From NCBI GenBank assembly GCA_050747885.1, contig JBOGJO010000023.1, forward strand, positions 1 through 30,568: a stretch of DNA of 30,568 nucleotides, given 5' to 3'. Origin of the DNA: CAWEYG01 sp050747885. GTDB taxonomy: Bacteria; Acidobacteriota; Thermoanaerobaculia; UBA5066; DATFVB01. Numbering within the stretch: position 1 is the first letter of the stretch; every line of letters begins with the position of its first letter. The notes beneath the pieces were generated by a model that did not search any database, was not told the DNA's origin, and saw only the letters and a program-made list of their open reading frames with translations. The position numbers and the translations under genes were made by a program. This document shows positions 1 to 8,029 of the stretch, piece by piece.

Positions 1-1140
1 GGATTGACGGGCGCCGTGACGCTGTCCGCGGGCTCGAACGTGACCTTCAGCGGGTCGGGCAATACCCTCGTCATCAATGCCTCGGGCGGCAGCGGGGGGA
101 GCTTGACAGCGCCGCTGACGCTCACCAACGGGGGAATGAGCGCGACTCTCGCCGCACCCAGCTTTGCCGTCCGCGGGGCGGCGACTCTTGGCAGTCAGCC
201 GTTCGTGGCCGGCGAGCTCGCAAGTCTGGACACCGAGTTCGATTTCGGCGTTCTCGGCGTGACGGTGAGCGTCGACCAGGGCACGTCCGGCGTGCACGGG
301 AGCGAGGGCGGCGGATCCGCTACCGAGCCCGTCTTCCCGTCGGGCGTCTGGGGGGACAGCGCGAACGGCGTCGGCGTGTACGGAAGCTCGTCGCACGCGA
401 GCGATTCGGGAAACATCTCCAACTCCGGCGTGTACGGCACCGGCGCGATCGGAGTCGCCGGCAACAGTGTGCTCGCGGCGGGCAGCCCGACGACATTTTC
501 GATCGGCGTCGAGGGGCTGGCGACCACCGCGGGAGACGAGAGGATCGGCGTTTACGGATCGGCTTTGGGCTCGGCTGCCAGCGCCGCCGCCCGCTTCGAC
601 GGGAACATCGAGATCAACGGGACCGTGCACACTTCTGCCGCCGTCGTCCGGTTCGACGATCCGCTCGATCCCGAAAACAAATACATCTCCCACTCCGTCG
701 TCGAGTCGCCGGACCGGATGAACATCTACAACGGAATGGTGCGGCTCGACTCGAAAGGAGAGGCGACCGTCGCGATGCCGGAATGGTTCGAGGCCGTAAA
801 CGAGGAATTCCGCTATCAGCTCACGGCCGTCGGAGGCCCGGGCCGCGATCTCTACGTCGCGGACGAGGTTCAGAACAATCAGTTCAGGATCGCCGGCGGC
901 ACTCCGGGCCTCAAGGTCTCGTGGCAGGTCACCGGAATCCGGCACGACGCGTACGCGGCGCGCAACCCCGTTTCCGTGGAAGCCGAGAAGCCGGAGAGCG
1001 AGCGAGGCCTCTACTTGAGTCCCGAGGCATTCGGTCAGCCCATCGAGAAGGGACTGATGTTCAAGACGCTGTCCGCGATTCTTCCCGAGCGGGAGCTCAA
1101 GAAGATCCGCGAACAGAGCGAGAAAGCCGCGGAAAAGTAG
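1..1140 (+). CDS. Secreted GVYG-repeat protein, C-terminal part (5' end outside window)
   Basis: The reading frame is open from the first base, so this is the last 379 residues of a longer protein; the TTG at base 4 is not taken as the start. The visible part begins in a Gly/Thr/Asn-rich stretch (GAVTLSAGSNVTF), continues through GVWGDS / GVYGSSS / GVYGTG motifs that look like beta-helical tail-fibre repeats, and ends in a compact domain of about 170 residues starting near INGTVHTS and containing NNQFRIAGGTPGLKVSWQVTG. The same architecture and almost the same C-terminal domain occur in the minus-strand gene at 3025-5124, so the two are close paralogs. That paralog has a signal peptide, so this protein is probably exported too. 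The role is unknown; a surface fibre or adhesin is a guess from the repeats. A strong hairpin follows the stop. Confidence 0.8.
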   Translation, partial: GLTGAVTLSAGSNVTFSGSGNTLVINASGGSGGSLTAPLTLTNGGMSATLAAPSFAVRGAATLGSQPFVAGELASLDTEFDFGVLGVTVSVDQGTSGVHGSEGGGSATEPVFPSGVWGDSANGVGVYGSSSHASDSGNISNSGVYGTGAIGVAGNSVLAAGSPTTFSIGVEGLATTAGDERIGVYGSALGSAASAAARFDGNIEINGTVHTSAAVVRFDDPLDPENKYISHSVVESPDRMNIYNGMVRLDSKGEATVAMPEWFEAVNEEFRYQLTAVGGPGRDLYVADEVQNNQFRIAGGTPGLKVSWQVTGIRHDAYAARNPVSVEAEKPESERGLYLSPEAFGQPIEKGLMFKTLSAILPERELKKIREQSEKAAEK

Positions 1141-1151
1141 GAACTCGGTTC

Positions 1152-1184
1152 GGCCGCCGGGCGAGTCCCGTTCGCCCGTCGGCC
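1152..1184. terminator. GC-rich hairpin between convergent genes
   Basis: Bases 1152-1164 pair with 1172-1184 over 13 positions with a single mismatch (1157/1179), around a 7-base loop. It lies between the stop of the plus-strand gene (1140) and the stop of the minus-strand cytochrome gene (1196), where a bidirectional terminator is expected. Neither side has a T-run, so it is either a non-canonical intrinsic terminator or an RNA-stabilising 3' hairpin. Confidence 0.6.
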
Positions 1185-1195
1185 TCGCCTGCGGT

Positions 1196-2293
1196 CTAAT
1201 TTTGCAGCTGGAAGCTCTTCTCGTCGACGTCGACGTTCTGTTTCATTTCCGTCGCCGTGATCGTGTCGGTTCGGTCCGGCGCCTCGTGCCGGATCACGAA
1301 CGGCACGCGAACGGCGCCGACCTCGCGGTAGTCGGAATAGTCAGCCTGCTCCGGAATGTCCCCGAGAGCCGTGTGCTCGCGTTCGAGAGTCCGCAGAAGA
1401 AGGCCGCTTTCCGCATCGAACCAGAACGTTGCCCGCTCGCCCTCGGCGTTCCGGCCGACCACCCTCCAGGCTTCCCGGCCCCCGACGCTCTCGCGGCCGA
1501 GGACCGCCAGCGCCGGAAATCTCGCTTTCAGGCCGAATGCCGGGAAGAGCCGCGCGCGGGATCGGATTCGCGCGATTTCGTCCGGCATCATCGGGTTCTT
1601 CCAGGACGGTCCGGCGCTGGTACCGGACTTTCCATCGAAGACGAGCGTGAACGACCCGTCCTTGACGGTCACCGAACTCCTGTATTTGCCCGCCTCAGTC
1701 TGGACCACCTCGATCGGGTGAGGCTCGCCGTCGGCCGCTGTGAAAGTTCCCTGCAGCCGCCGGCTGTGGACCGCTTCGATCGCGGTCTTTCCGCCGACCG
1801 CGGCGACGGATTTCTCGAGGAGAGAATCGACCGACGGCGCGTCGGGAGGAACGGAGCCGCGCCCGTGCGACGCCAAGGATTCCGAAACGAGAGGCGGCAT
1901 CGACGCCGGGTCGTTCGAGCCATGGTGGCAGGTCGCGCACGTCACCTCGAGGCGTCCCTTGAAATTCGCCCGGTCGATCTCGCGCATCATCCGGATCATC
2001 TCGCGCGCCTTTCCTTTCGCGGGCTTGTCGTCGCTTTCCATGGGCCAGTGCCCCTTGTCGTTCGTGACGTGGCAGAAGGAACACTTCACTCCCAGCGAAT
2101 CCGCCATGAACTTCATCGCCGGCACCAGATCCGTCGAAGGCAGGCCCTGAAAGACCTGGATGTTCTTGTAGAACTTCTCGGCCGGAACCTCCGGGGAAGG
2201 CTCCTTGGGGGGGCTCGTCGATTCCGCGGCCCATGCCGAGGAAGCGGCGAAAAGAAGGGACGCGGTGAGAGTTGCCGTCGAGATTCGGATCAC
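1196..2293 (-). CDS. Secreted c-type cytochrome (CytoC_RC-like) with C-terminal domain
   Basis: 365 residues from a GTG start at 2293, chosen because AGGAGG lies four bases upstream and the product then opens with a signal peptide (IRISTATLTASLLFAASSAWA); a longer ATG frame to 2323 would bury this signal. Two heme-binding motifs are visible, CSFCH at about residues 71-75 and CATCH at about 119-123. The surrounding sequence (FYKNIQVFQGLPSTDLVPAM...FMADSLGVKC) matches the small family annotated as photosynthetic-reaction-centre-type cytochrome c subunit in non-photosynthetic Acidobacteriota. Residues from about 165 onward form a separate domain (AVGGKTAIEAV...GRNAEGERATFWFDAESG...) that resembles LolA/outer-membrane-lipoprotein-like folds. 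Likely a periplasmic electron carrier; the partner is not known. It diverges from the molybdoenzyme gene at 2389. Confidence 0.85.
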   Translation of the reverse strand: MIRISTATLTASLLFAASSAWAAESTSPPKEPSPEVPAEKFYKNIQVFQGLPSTDLVPAMKFMADSLGVKCSFCHVTNDKGHWPMESDDKPAKGKAREMIRMMREIDRANFKGRLEVTCATCHHGSNDPASMPPLVSESLASHGRGSVPPDAPSVDSLLEKSVAAVGGKTAIEAVHSRRLQGTFTAADGEPHPIEVVQTEAGKYRSSVTVKDGSFTLVFDGKSGTSAGPSWKNPMMPDEIARIRSRARLFPAFGLKARFPALAVLGRESVGGREAWRVVGRNAEGERATFWFDAESGLLLRTLEREHTALGDIPEQADYSDYREVGAVRVPFVIRHEAPDRTDTITATEMKQNVDVDEKSFQLQN

Positions 2294-2372
2294 GATTCCT
2301 CCTGTGGCGGAACGGTCGGGCAAAACCAGCCTCCCCTCCGCGCCGAGAATCGTAACCCAAACGAGGCGATGT

Positions 2373-2378
2373 TAGATT
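2373..2378 (+). promoter_or_regulatory. Possible extended -10 for the molybdoenzyme gene
   Basis: TAGATT preceded by TG-N, ten bases before the ATG at 2389, which has no Shine-Dalgarno sequence. If used, the mRNA leader would be only a few bases long. No convincing -35 was seen. Confidence 0.3.
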
Positions 2379-2388
2379 TCAGACACGG

Positions 2389-3021
2389 ATGAACGAGCCC
2401 GAAGAAAGCCGCCTGCCTCCCCACCAGGTCCTGACGGAGAAATGGCCCGTTCTCACTTACGGCGCGGTGCCGCGGGGCGACCTCGCGACATGGACGCTGC
2501 GAATCTTCGGGCTCGTGGAACACGAGACGGCCTGGACGTGGCCGGAATTCCTCGCGCTGCCGCGCGTCGAGATCACCTCGGACATCCATTGCGTGACGCA
2601 CTGGAGCCGCTTCGACAACCGATGGGAGGGCGTCGCGATCCGAGAGGTCCTCAATCGCTGCCGTCCAAAGGCGGAGGCAATCGCCGCGACGATCCATTCA
2701 GAGGGCGGCTACACTACCAACCTTCTCCTGAGCGAGCTCGACGACAACGACGTGCTCCTCGCGACGAAGCACGACGGCCGCGACCTCGCGCCCGAGCACG
2801 GCGGACCGTGCCGGCTCGTCGTCCCGAAGCTCTACTTCTGGAAGAGCGCGAAATGGATCCGCGCGATCGAGCTCCTCGACATCAATGCCCCGGGCTTCTG
2901 GGAAGAAAACGGATACCACATGCACGCCGATCCCTGGAAGGAGGAGCGATACTCCGACCAGGAGACCGACGCCATGCAGCGGATGCGATCGGAAGCCGCG
3001 CGCAAGCTCCGCGGCCGCTGA
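2389..3021 (+). CDS. Sulfite-oxidase-like molybdopterin oxidoreductase
   Basis: 210 residues, a complete single-domain member of the oxidoreductase molybdopterin-binding family (COG2041, PF00174). Typical signatures are the N-terminal PRGDLATWTLRIFGLVE, the core DIHCVTHWSRFDNRWEGV with Cys68 as the expected molybdenum ligand, and the late motif GGPCRLVVPKLYFWKSAKW. There is no Sec or Tat signal peptide, so it is predicted to be cytoplasmic, unlike MsrP/YedY. It also lacks the dimerisation domain of true sulfite oxidases, so its substrate cannot be read from sequence. It diverges from the cytochrome gene across 95 bases; because that cytochrome is exported, direct electron transfer between the two is doubtful. 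The ATG start gives a normal family N-terminus but lacks a clear ribosome-binding site. Confidence 0.88.
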   Translation: MNEPEESRLPPHQVLTEKWPVLTYGAVPRGDLATWTLRIFGLVEHETAWTWPEFLALPRVEITSDIHCVTHWSRFDNRWEGVAIREVLNRCRPKAEAIAATIHSEGGYTTNLLLSELDDNDVLLATKHDGRDLAPEHGGPCRLVVPKLYFWKSAKWIRAIELLDINAPGFWEENGYHMHADPWKEERYSDQETDAMQRMRSEAARKLRGR

Positions 3022-3024
3022 TCG

Positions 3025-5124
3025 CTACTTCTTCTCGAGTCCCTGGCTCTGCTCGCGAATCCTCTGCAAGTCTTTCTCCGAGACCGTCGCGGACAGCTTT
3101 CGGTAGTCGACGCCCTTTTCGATCGGCTGCCCGAACGCCTCGGGATGCAGGTAGAGCCCCTGCTCGCCGGCGGGCTTCTCCACTTCGACCGTGATCGGGT
3201 TCTTCACCGAATACGCGTCGTGCCGAATTCCCGTGACCTGCCATGACACCTTCAGTCCCGGCGTGCCGCCTCCGATCCTGAACTGGTTGTTTTGAACTTC
3301 CTGGGAGATATAGATGTCGCGGCCGGGAGCGCCCACCGCCGTCAATTGATACCGAAATTCTCGGTTCAGGGATTCGAACCACGCCGGAAGATTGACGAGC
3401 GCCTCGCCCCGCGGGTCCAGAACGGCCATTCCGTTGTAGATGTTCATCATGTCGGGAGATTCGACGACCGCGTGGTAAAGGTATTTCGTCTCGGGCGCGA
3501 GGGGATCGTCGAGCTTGACCACGGTGCTCGAAGTGTGGACGGTGCCGTTGATGCTGACATCGCCGGCGAAGAGACCCGCGTAGTTCGTCGTCCCCCCCGA
3601 GGCAAACCCGAAAACCCCGGCCCGGGTCTGGCCCGCGGTGAGCGCGACGCCCTGAAGCCCGTAAGAAACCGTCGGAGAGCCGGTCGTGGCGAGCGTCCCG
3701 TTGCCCGTCACACCCACGACCCCCGTTCCATAGACGCCATAAATCGCGCCGGACCCGCTCGTGGTAAACGACGAGCTTCCGTACACTCCGACGCCGTCCC
3801 GGCTGTCGCCCCAAACGCCGGACGCGAAGGAGGGGACCACCCCCGACCCGAGATTCTGGTCGCCGTAAATCGCCGCCCCCCCGGCGGCGCTGTCGAACGT
3901 GAAGCCGAGGACGCCGAAGTAGTGGGAATTGAAAAACCTTCCGAGCTCTCCCCAACCTTGCGCCCCGCTTCCGTTCGTGGCCTCGCCATAGACGCCGGTC
4001 ACCTTTGCCGTGCCGAAGATCGCCGGGGAAAACGGGCTGACGACGGAATCCGTCGTTGAAGCAAAGACCCCGATCTGCGAGCCCGCAAGAGATGCCGTCG
4101 TCTCGCCGTTGGCGAGAGTGAGCGGCGCCGCGACGCCGAGGGAAGAGCCTCCCGTCCCGTTCCCGATCATGGTTCCGTCGTGCGTGACGGAAGCGAGCCC
4201 GCCTCCTCCTCCGCCGGCCGCGTTGATGATGATGTTGTTTCCGGAGCCGCCGAACGTCACGTTCGTTCCCGGGGAAAGCGTCACGGCTCCCACGAGGCCG
4301 TTCAAGCTCGTCACGCCCGCGCTTCCCAAAAGCGCGCCGCGGAAGCTCATCTCGAAGCCCGACTGGTCCTGCGGCCCTCCGTTGCCCACTTGCGAGCCTG
4401 CAAACAGCACCGTGCCCGACCCGGCGGTGACCGTCGCCTCGAGGCGCGCGTTGCCGGTGGAAGCCGCGGGGGCGAGGACCGAAGCCGGAAGGAGCAGGTG
4501 CTCGAAGGCGAGCAGGGGAATGTCGGTGGCCCCGAGCTGAATCCCCTGGTCGTCGAGCGCTTGAACGTGCACCGTGCACGCGCTGCCCGAGGTTTCGACG
4601 AGAACGTAGTTGTAGCGAAAGTCCAGCCCGGCGCCCAGGTAGACGCCCTGAAGAGTCGCCGATTGTCCGAGAGCAATCGAGAAACCCTTCGGGACGCCCG
4701 AGAAGAACTGCCCGGCCGTCTGGGAAAGGGGCACCGCCGCGGGCTGGTTGTAGATGCGCTCCGCGACGAACAGCTCGCCGGTCGAAAGGATGCGCGCCGC
4801 GCCGTTGACGTTCGTCAGGTGAAGCTGCGTCCCCACGACGTCGGTGTACTTCTTGGTCTGGCCCGGCGAAAGGGTGTCCTGGAAGAACGCGGGAGTGGGG
4901 TTCGCCTGGCCGGACTGAAGGAATTGAAACGTGAACGTCACGGGACCGGAATCCACGTCTGTGATCCAGACGTCCGAGTAGAACTGGGCCCCGCCGGCGC
5001 CCTGGGGATTGCCGACGGCGGCGAGGTAAGTTTCAGTTCCGGCGAAGCCTCCGAACGCCAGCGGAGCTGAGAGAAGACACGCGACAACGACCGTTAAGAC
5101 GCGGAAGGGAACCGAGTTTTTCAT
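3025..5124 (-). CDS. Large secreted GVYG-repeat protein with conserved C-terminal domain
   Basis: 699 residues from an ATG with AGGAGG four bases upstream. Residues 1-25 are a clear signal peptide (VLTVVVACLLSAPLAFG). Residues about 26-260 form a beta-rich domain (ETYLAAVGNPQGAGG, ARILSTGELFVAERIYNQ) typical of secreted Acidobacteriota proteins. The middle (about 280-530) is a Gly/Thr/Ser-rich region with repeated GVYGEATNG, GVWGDSRDGVGVYGSSS and YGVYGTGVVGVTGNG units, as in phage-tail-like beta-helices. The last 170 residues (INGTVHTSSTVVKLDDPL...LKVSWQVTGIRHDAY...) are nearly the same as those of the truncated paralog at 1-1140. The role is unknown; an exported, probably surface-exposed fibre-like protein is the best reading. 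It meets the molybdoenzyme gene tail to tail with a 3-base gap. Confidence 0.82.
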   Translation of the reverse strand: MKNSVPFRVLTVVVACLLSAPLAFGGFAGTETYLAAVGNPQGAGGAQFYSDVWITDVDSGPVTFTFQFLQSGQANPTPAFFQDTLSPGQTKKYTDVVGTQLHLTNVNGAARILSTGELFVAERIYNQPAAVPLSQTAGQFFSGVPKGFSIALGQSATLQGVYLGAGLDFRYNYVLVETSGSACTVHVQALDDQGIQLGATDIPLLAFEHLLLPASVLAPAASTGNARLEATVTAGSGTVLFAGSQVGNGGPQDQSGFEMSFRGALLGSAGVTSLNGLVGAVTLSPGTNVTFGGSGNNIIINAAGGGGGGLASVTHDGTMIGNGTGGSSLGVAAPLTLANGETTASLAGSQIGVFASTTDSVVSPFSPAIFGTAKVTGVYGEATNGSGAQGWGELGRFFNSHYFGVLGFTFDSAAGGAAIYGDQNLGSGVVPSFASGVWGDSRDGVGVYGSSSFTTSGSGAIYGVYGTGVVGVTGNGTLATTGSPTVSYGLQGVALTAGQTRAGVFGFASGGTTNYAGLFAGDVSINGTVHTSSTVVKLDDPLAPETKYLYHAVVESPDMMNIYNGMAVLDPRGEALVNLPAWFESLNREFRYQLTAVGAPGRDIYISQEVQNNQFRIGGGTPGLKVSWQVTGIRHDAYSVKNPITVEVEKPAGEQGLYLHPEAFGQPIEKGVDYRKLSATVSEKDLQRIREQSQGLEKK

Positions 5125-5135
5125 ACGACCTCCTC

Positions 5136-5149
5136 ATTGCGGAAGCAAT
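5136..5149 (-). other. Small hairpin next to the ribosome-binding site of the repeat protein
   Basis: ATTGC/GCAAT stem with a 4-base loop in the leader of the 3025-5124 gene, ending directly before its GAGGAGG ribosome-binding site. It could affect translation; no family match was recognised. Confidence 0.3.
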
Positions 5150-5254
5150 TTGAACGATCGTACTCCTCGGGAAGCCTAAAGGTTCCATGAAAGCCGCCTT
5201 TTTTCGTTTTCGGAGGGCCCACACTCGCCCCGGATACGAAACTTGGAGGAATCA

Positions 5255-6052
5255 ATGAGAAATCCACTCCGGATGAGAAATCCGCTCCCGATGCTGTCGG
5301 CGCTCGTGTGCGGGGCCCTGTTCGTCGCGGCCGGCCGGGTCTCGGCTGCCGACGCGACGGTCAACATCAGCGATTACATGTTCACCGACACGGCGAGTGG
5401 AAACAGCACCTCCACGATCAGCGTCGGCGACAGCGTGACCTGGAACTGGCCGGCAGACTCGCACTCGACAACCTCGGGGGTCTGCACGGGAGGCGGCGGA
5501 TACTACGGCGATTCGACCTGCACGCCGGACGGCAACTGGGATTCCGCCGTCAATTCATCGCCCCATGCCTTCACCCATCAATTCACCGCCGCGGGAACGT
5601 ACCACTACTTCTGCCAGGTTCACCTCTCGATGATGACGGGGGTCGTCGTCGTCAAAGCGGTCGAGCAGACCGTCTGTACGCCGAGCTCGACGGTCCTCTG
5701 CATCGACGACCAGGCCGGCGACAAGAGATTCGAGGTCGAGGCGACGTTCCAGACGTCCCAGGGCGGGGGATCCTCGGGCAGCGGGCAGGCGATACCCCTG
5801 ACGAGCCTGGGAGTGACCCACGGCGGCCTTTTCTGGTTTTTTTCGGCGGACAACCCGGAGCTCCTCGTCAAGGTGCTCAACACATGCTCATTCAGCAATC
5901 ACATCTGGGTTTTCGCGTCCGCGGGAACCAACGTCGGCGTGACACTCACCGTCACCGACACCAGGACGGGGGACCAAAGGGTCTACACGAACGCCGATCT
6001 TCACATCATGGACCCGATTCAGGATACTTCCGCGCTTTCGAGCTGCCCCTAG
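5255..6052 (+). CDS. Secreted cupredoxin-domain protein with extra C-terminal domain
   Basis: 265 residues. The ATG at 5255 is chosen over a TTG 12 bases upstream because GGAGGA lies five bases before it. Residues 1-32 are a signal peptide that opens with an internal duplication (MRNPLRMRNPLP). Residues about 33-135 form a plastocyanin-like fold: ISVGDSVTWNW, His70 in DSHST, and the C-terminal copper loop YHYFCQVHLSMM supplying Cys120, His123 and Met126 or Met127. An insertion with Cys77 and Cys89 may form a disulfide. Residues about 145-265 are a second domain (GDKRFEVEATFQTS...LLVKVLNTCSFSNHIWVFAS...) that recurs in secreted proteins of this lineage and has no known function. The protein probably carries one type-1 copper and moves electrons in the periplasm or at the surface. 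The nearby cytochrome gene fits a redox role, but no link is proven. Confidence 0.85.
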   Translation: MRNPLRMRNPLPMLSALVCGALFVAAGRVSAADATVNISDYMFTDTASGNSTSTISVGDSVTWNWPADSHSTTSGVCTGGGGYYGDSTCTPDGNWDSAVNSSPHAFTHQFTAAGTYHYFCQVHLSMMTGVVVVKAVEQTVCTPSSTVLCIDDQAGDKRFEVEATFQTSQGGGSSGSGQAIPLTSLGVTHGGLFWFFSADNPELLVKVLNTCSFSNHIWVFASAGTNVGVTLTVTDTRTGDQRVYTNADLHIMDPIQDTSALSSCP

Positions 6053-6084
6053 GGCCGGGGACCTCTGCCGGGACGCAGGGAAAC

Positions 6085-6115
6085 GACCGGTGGCGCAAGC
6101 GCGGGCGAGCCGGTC
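6085..6115. terminator. Weak hairpin between convergent genes
   Basis: GACCGG at 6085-6090 pairs with CCGGTC at 6110-6115, with a small GCG/CGC stem inside. It lies in the gap between convergent genes ending at 6052 and 6114. There is no T-run and the loop is long, so support is weak. Confidence 0.3.
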
Positions 6116-6845
6116 AGCGCGTGGCTGCGGGCGCGATTTCGTAAACCGCCCGCACCTGCGCCGAGACCGTCAGGTCGCCGGATTCAATCGGGGGACCGGC
6201 CGACATCGCCATCGCGCGAATCGCCACGGGCCGGGGCGAAGACGATCCTTCTTCCGAAAGTGAGAGCAACGGGCCGAGCCCGACCCCACCCGCGCGGGCC
6301 AACCCTTCCGCCCGCGAGCGGGCGTCCGCAACGGCGGCCTCGCGGGCTTTTTCGCGAAGCGGGCTCGGATCTTCGATCGAGAAGGAAATTCCGAAAACAT
6401 CGTTGGCCCCGGAGGAAAGCGCGGCGTCGAGAACCACTCCCGCACGGTCCCGATCGCGGATCGTGACTTCAACGACGTTGCGAACGCGGTATTGACCGGC
6501 CTCGGGCGACGGCTCCGGCGGACGCTCGAAGTCGACGGAGAAATCGGTCGTGCGAATGTCCTTCGCCGCGACGCCCGCCTTCTTCAAAGCGGAAACGACC
6601 GCCGTCATGTGCGTGTTGGCCTCGGCCACCGCGACGCCCGCGCGCGACGAACGGACTTCGACGCCGAGACCCGCCCGGGCGACGTCGGGGGTCCCGGTCG
6701 CATCCCCTTCTCCGATGACCGAGATCGTTCGAACGCGGGAAGAATCATGACGCGGCGCCGCCGGATCGGCAGCCCGTGACGATCCGCCCGCGAGAACGAA
6801 CGCGACGACCGCGAGCCCGAACGTGGCGCGTGATTGGCCTCTCAT
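6114..6845 (-). CDS. SIMPL-domain (DUF541) periplasmic protein
   Basis: 243 residues from the second of two adjacent ATGs (6845), which leaves five bases to GGAGG; the ATG at 6848 is too close to the site. The signal peptide is followed by the SIMPL signature near the N-terminus (RTISVIGEGDATGTPDVARA), the VVSALKKAGVAAKDIRTTDF motif, and the late SREKAREAAVADARSRAE-type helix. The family (YggE, BP26) is exported and linked loosely to oxidative stress and envelope integrity, with no agreed reaction. It lies 41 bases after the short kdpD on the same strand and has its own ribosome-binding site, so it may be read through from the kdp operon; no functional tie is evident. Confidence 0.87.
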   Translation of the reverse strand: MRGQSRATFGLAVVAFVLAGGSSRAADPAAPRHDSSRVRTISVIGEGDATGTPDVARAGLGVEVRSSRAGVAVAEANTHMTAVVSALKKAGVAAKDIRTTDFSVDFERPPEPSPEAGQYRVRNVVEVTIRDRDRAGVVLDAALSSGANDVFGISFSIEDPSPLREKAREAAVADARSRAEGLARAGGVGLGPLLSLSEEGSSSPRPVAIRAMAMSAGPPIESGDLTVSAQVRAVYEIAPAATR

Positions 6846-6886
6846 CATGCCCTCCGTCGATCGCAGAGTACCGCAAACGGAAAGGT

Positions 6887-8020
6887 TCAGTCGGTCGTTT
6901 CCACTTCGTAAACGTCGATTCCGGTGCCGGCTCTCGCGAAAAAATCGATCGGGCTTCGGGCAAAGATCCTCTTCCACCGCCGGCGCCGGCTCTTTCCGAA
7001 CATGGCGACGGTCACGTTGTTTCGGCTCGCGAATCGGAGGAGCTCGTCCGCGATGCTCCGGGCCGAGAGCCACACGACCTTGGCCCCGAGCTCCATCGCC
7101 AGCGTGACGTTCTCCGACAGGAGCCGGTGATCCCGGGCGGAGAGACGCTGGGGCCGTTCCTTCGGGGTGCGCACGTAGACCGCGAACCAGTTCGTGTTCA
7201 TCCGTCCGGCGAGGGCCGATGCTTTTCGAAGGAGAAGCCGCGTCGTCTCCGCGTTGGAAGACATCGCCACCAGAACCTTCGTGCCGACCGGCTCCGCTTC
7301 CCCGCCGACGTCGCGCGTGCGGCGTCCGGCCTCGAGCCGGTCGGCGATCGACCTCATCGCGAGCTCCCGCAGAGACGCCAGGTTTTCCTCCCGAAAGAAA
7401 TTCTCGAGCGCGGGAGTGACCCGTTCCGCGGGGTAGATCTTTCCTTCCTTCAACCGCTGAATGAGATCTTCGGACGGAAGGTCCACGTTCACGATCGCGT
7501 CCGCCTGACGGAGCAGCCGGTCGGGCACACGCTCGCGGACCTCGACGCCCGTAGCCCGCGCGACGACGCCAACGAGCGACTCGACGTGCTGGATGTTGAC
7601 GGTCGTCAGCACCGAGATCCCCGCGGAGAGCAGCTCCTCGACGTCCTGAAAACGCTTCTCGTGCTCGACACCCGGAGCGTTGCTGTGCGCAAGCTCGTCC
7701 ACCAGCACGATTTCCGGCTTCCGTTCGAGGACGCCCGGCAGGTCCATCTCTTCGAGATCCTTTCCCTTATAGAGAATCCGGCGGGGCGGCACCACCTCCA
7801 GCCCCTCGAGCTTCTCTGCCGTCTCCACCCGCCCGTGCGTCTCGACGATCCCCACGACGACGTCGACCCCGCGCTTCCTCAGGAGCTGAGCGTCCTCGAG
7901 CATCTGGTAGGTCTTTCCGACGCCGGCCGCGTGGCCGATGTAGATTTTCAGCCGGCCCCGACGCGACTTTTCGATCAGCCGGAGGAAGTCTTCAGGCGAG
8001 GTTCGACGGTCGGGAGCCAT
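6887..8020 (-). CDS. kdpD: KdpD N-terminal sensor half (KdpD domain plus Usp domain), stand-alone
   Basis: 377 residues covering only the cytoplasmic front of KdpD. Residues about 20-230 are the KdpD domain with Walker A GHAAGVGKT (29-37) and Walker B-like VLVDELAHSNAPG (about 106-117). Residues about 245-377 form the universal-stress-protein-like domain (KVLVAMSSNAETTRLLLRKA). The protein stops there: no DUF4118 membrane helices, GAF or histidine-kinase domain follow, whereas full KdpD is close to 900 residues. The missing half is encoded separately at 15251-16693. Short stand-alone KdpD proteins are known in some cyanobacteria. Here it is the last kdp gene of the operon, ten bases after kdpC, and presumably senses K+ status or energy state and acts on the separate kinase. 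Confidence 0.92.
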   Translation of the reverse strand: MAPDRRTSPEDFLRLIEKSRRGRLKIYIGHAAGVGKTYQMLEDAQLLRKRGVDVVVGIVETHGRVETAEKLEGLEVVPPRRILYKGKDLEEMDLPGVLERKPEIVLVDELAHSNAPGVEHEKRFQDVEELLSAGISVLTTVNIQHVESLVGVVARATGVEVRERVPDRLLRQADAIVNVDLPSEDLIQRLKEGKIYPAERVTPALENFFREENLASLRELAMRSIADRLEAGRRTRDVGGEAEPVGTKVLVAMSSNAETTRLLLRKASALAGRMNTNWFAVYVRTPKERPQRLSARDHRLLSENVTLAMELGAKVVWLSARSIADELLRFASRNNVTVAMFGKSRRRRWKRIFARSPIDFFARAGTGIDVYEVETTD

Positions 8021-8029
8021 CGTTGGACG

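Noticed and set aside
301..600. GVYG/GVWG repeats as a DNA tandem repeat or CRISPR-like array
   Set aside because: The repeats are at protein level with variable spacing and diverged codons; there is no constant DNA repeat-spacer pattern.
2294..2388. Cytochrome as direct electron partner of the molybdoenzyme
   Set aside because: The cytochrome is exported and the molybdoenzyme lacks any export signal, so they should be in different compartments; only divergent placement links them.
2882..4579. 565-codon minus-strand frame inside the repeat-protein gene
   Set aside because: Different frame of the same strand, Arg/Gly-rich, no signal or motif; the 699-residue frame has a signal peptide, a ribosome-binding site and a paralog.
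6849..7073. Longer N-terminus of the SIMPL protein
   Set aside because: It overlaps kdpD and would bury the signal peptide; a ribosome-binding site fits the 6845 start.
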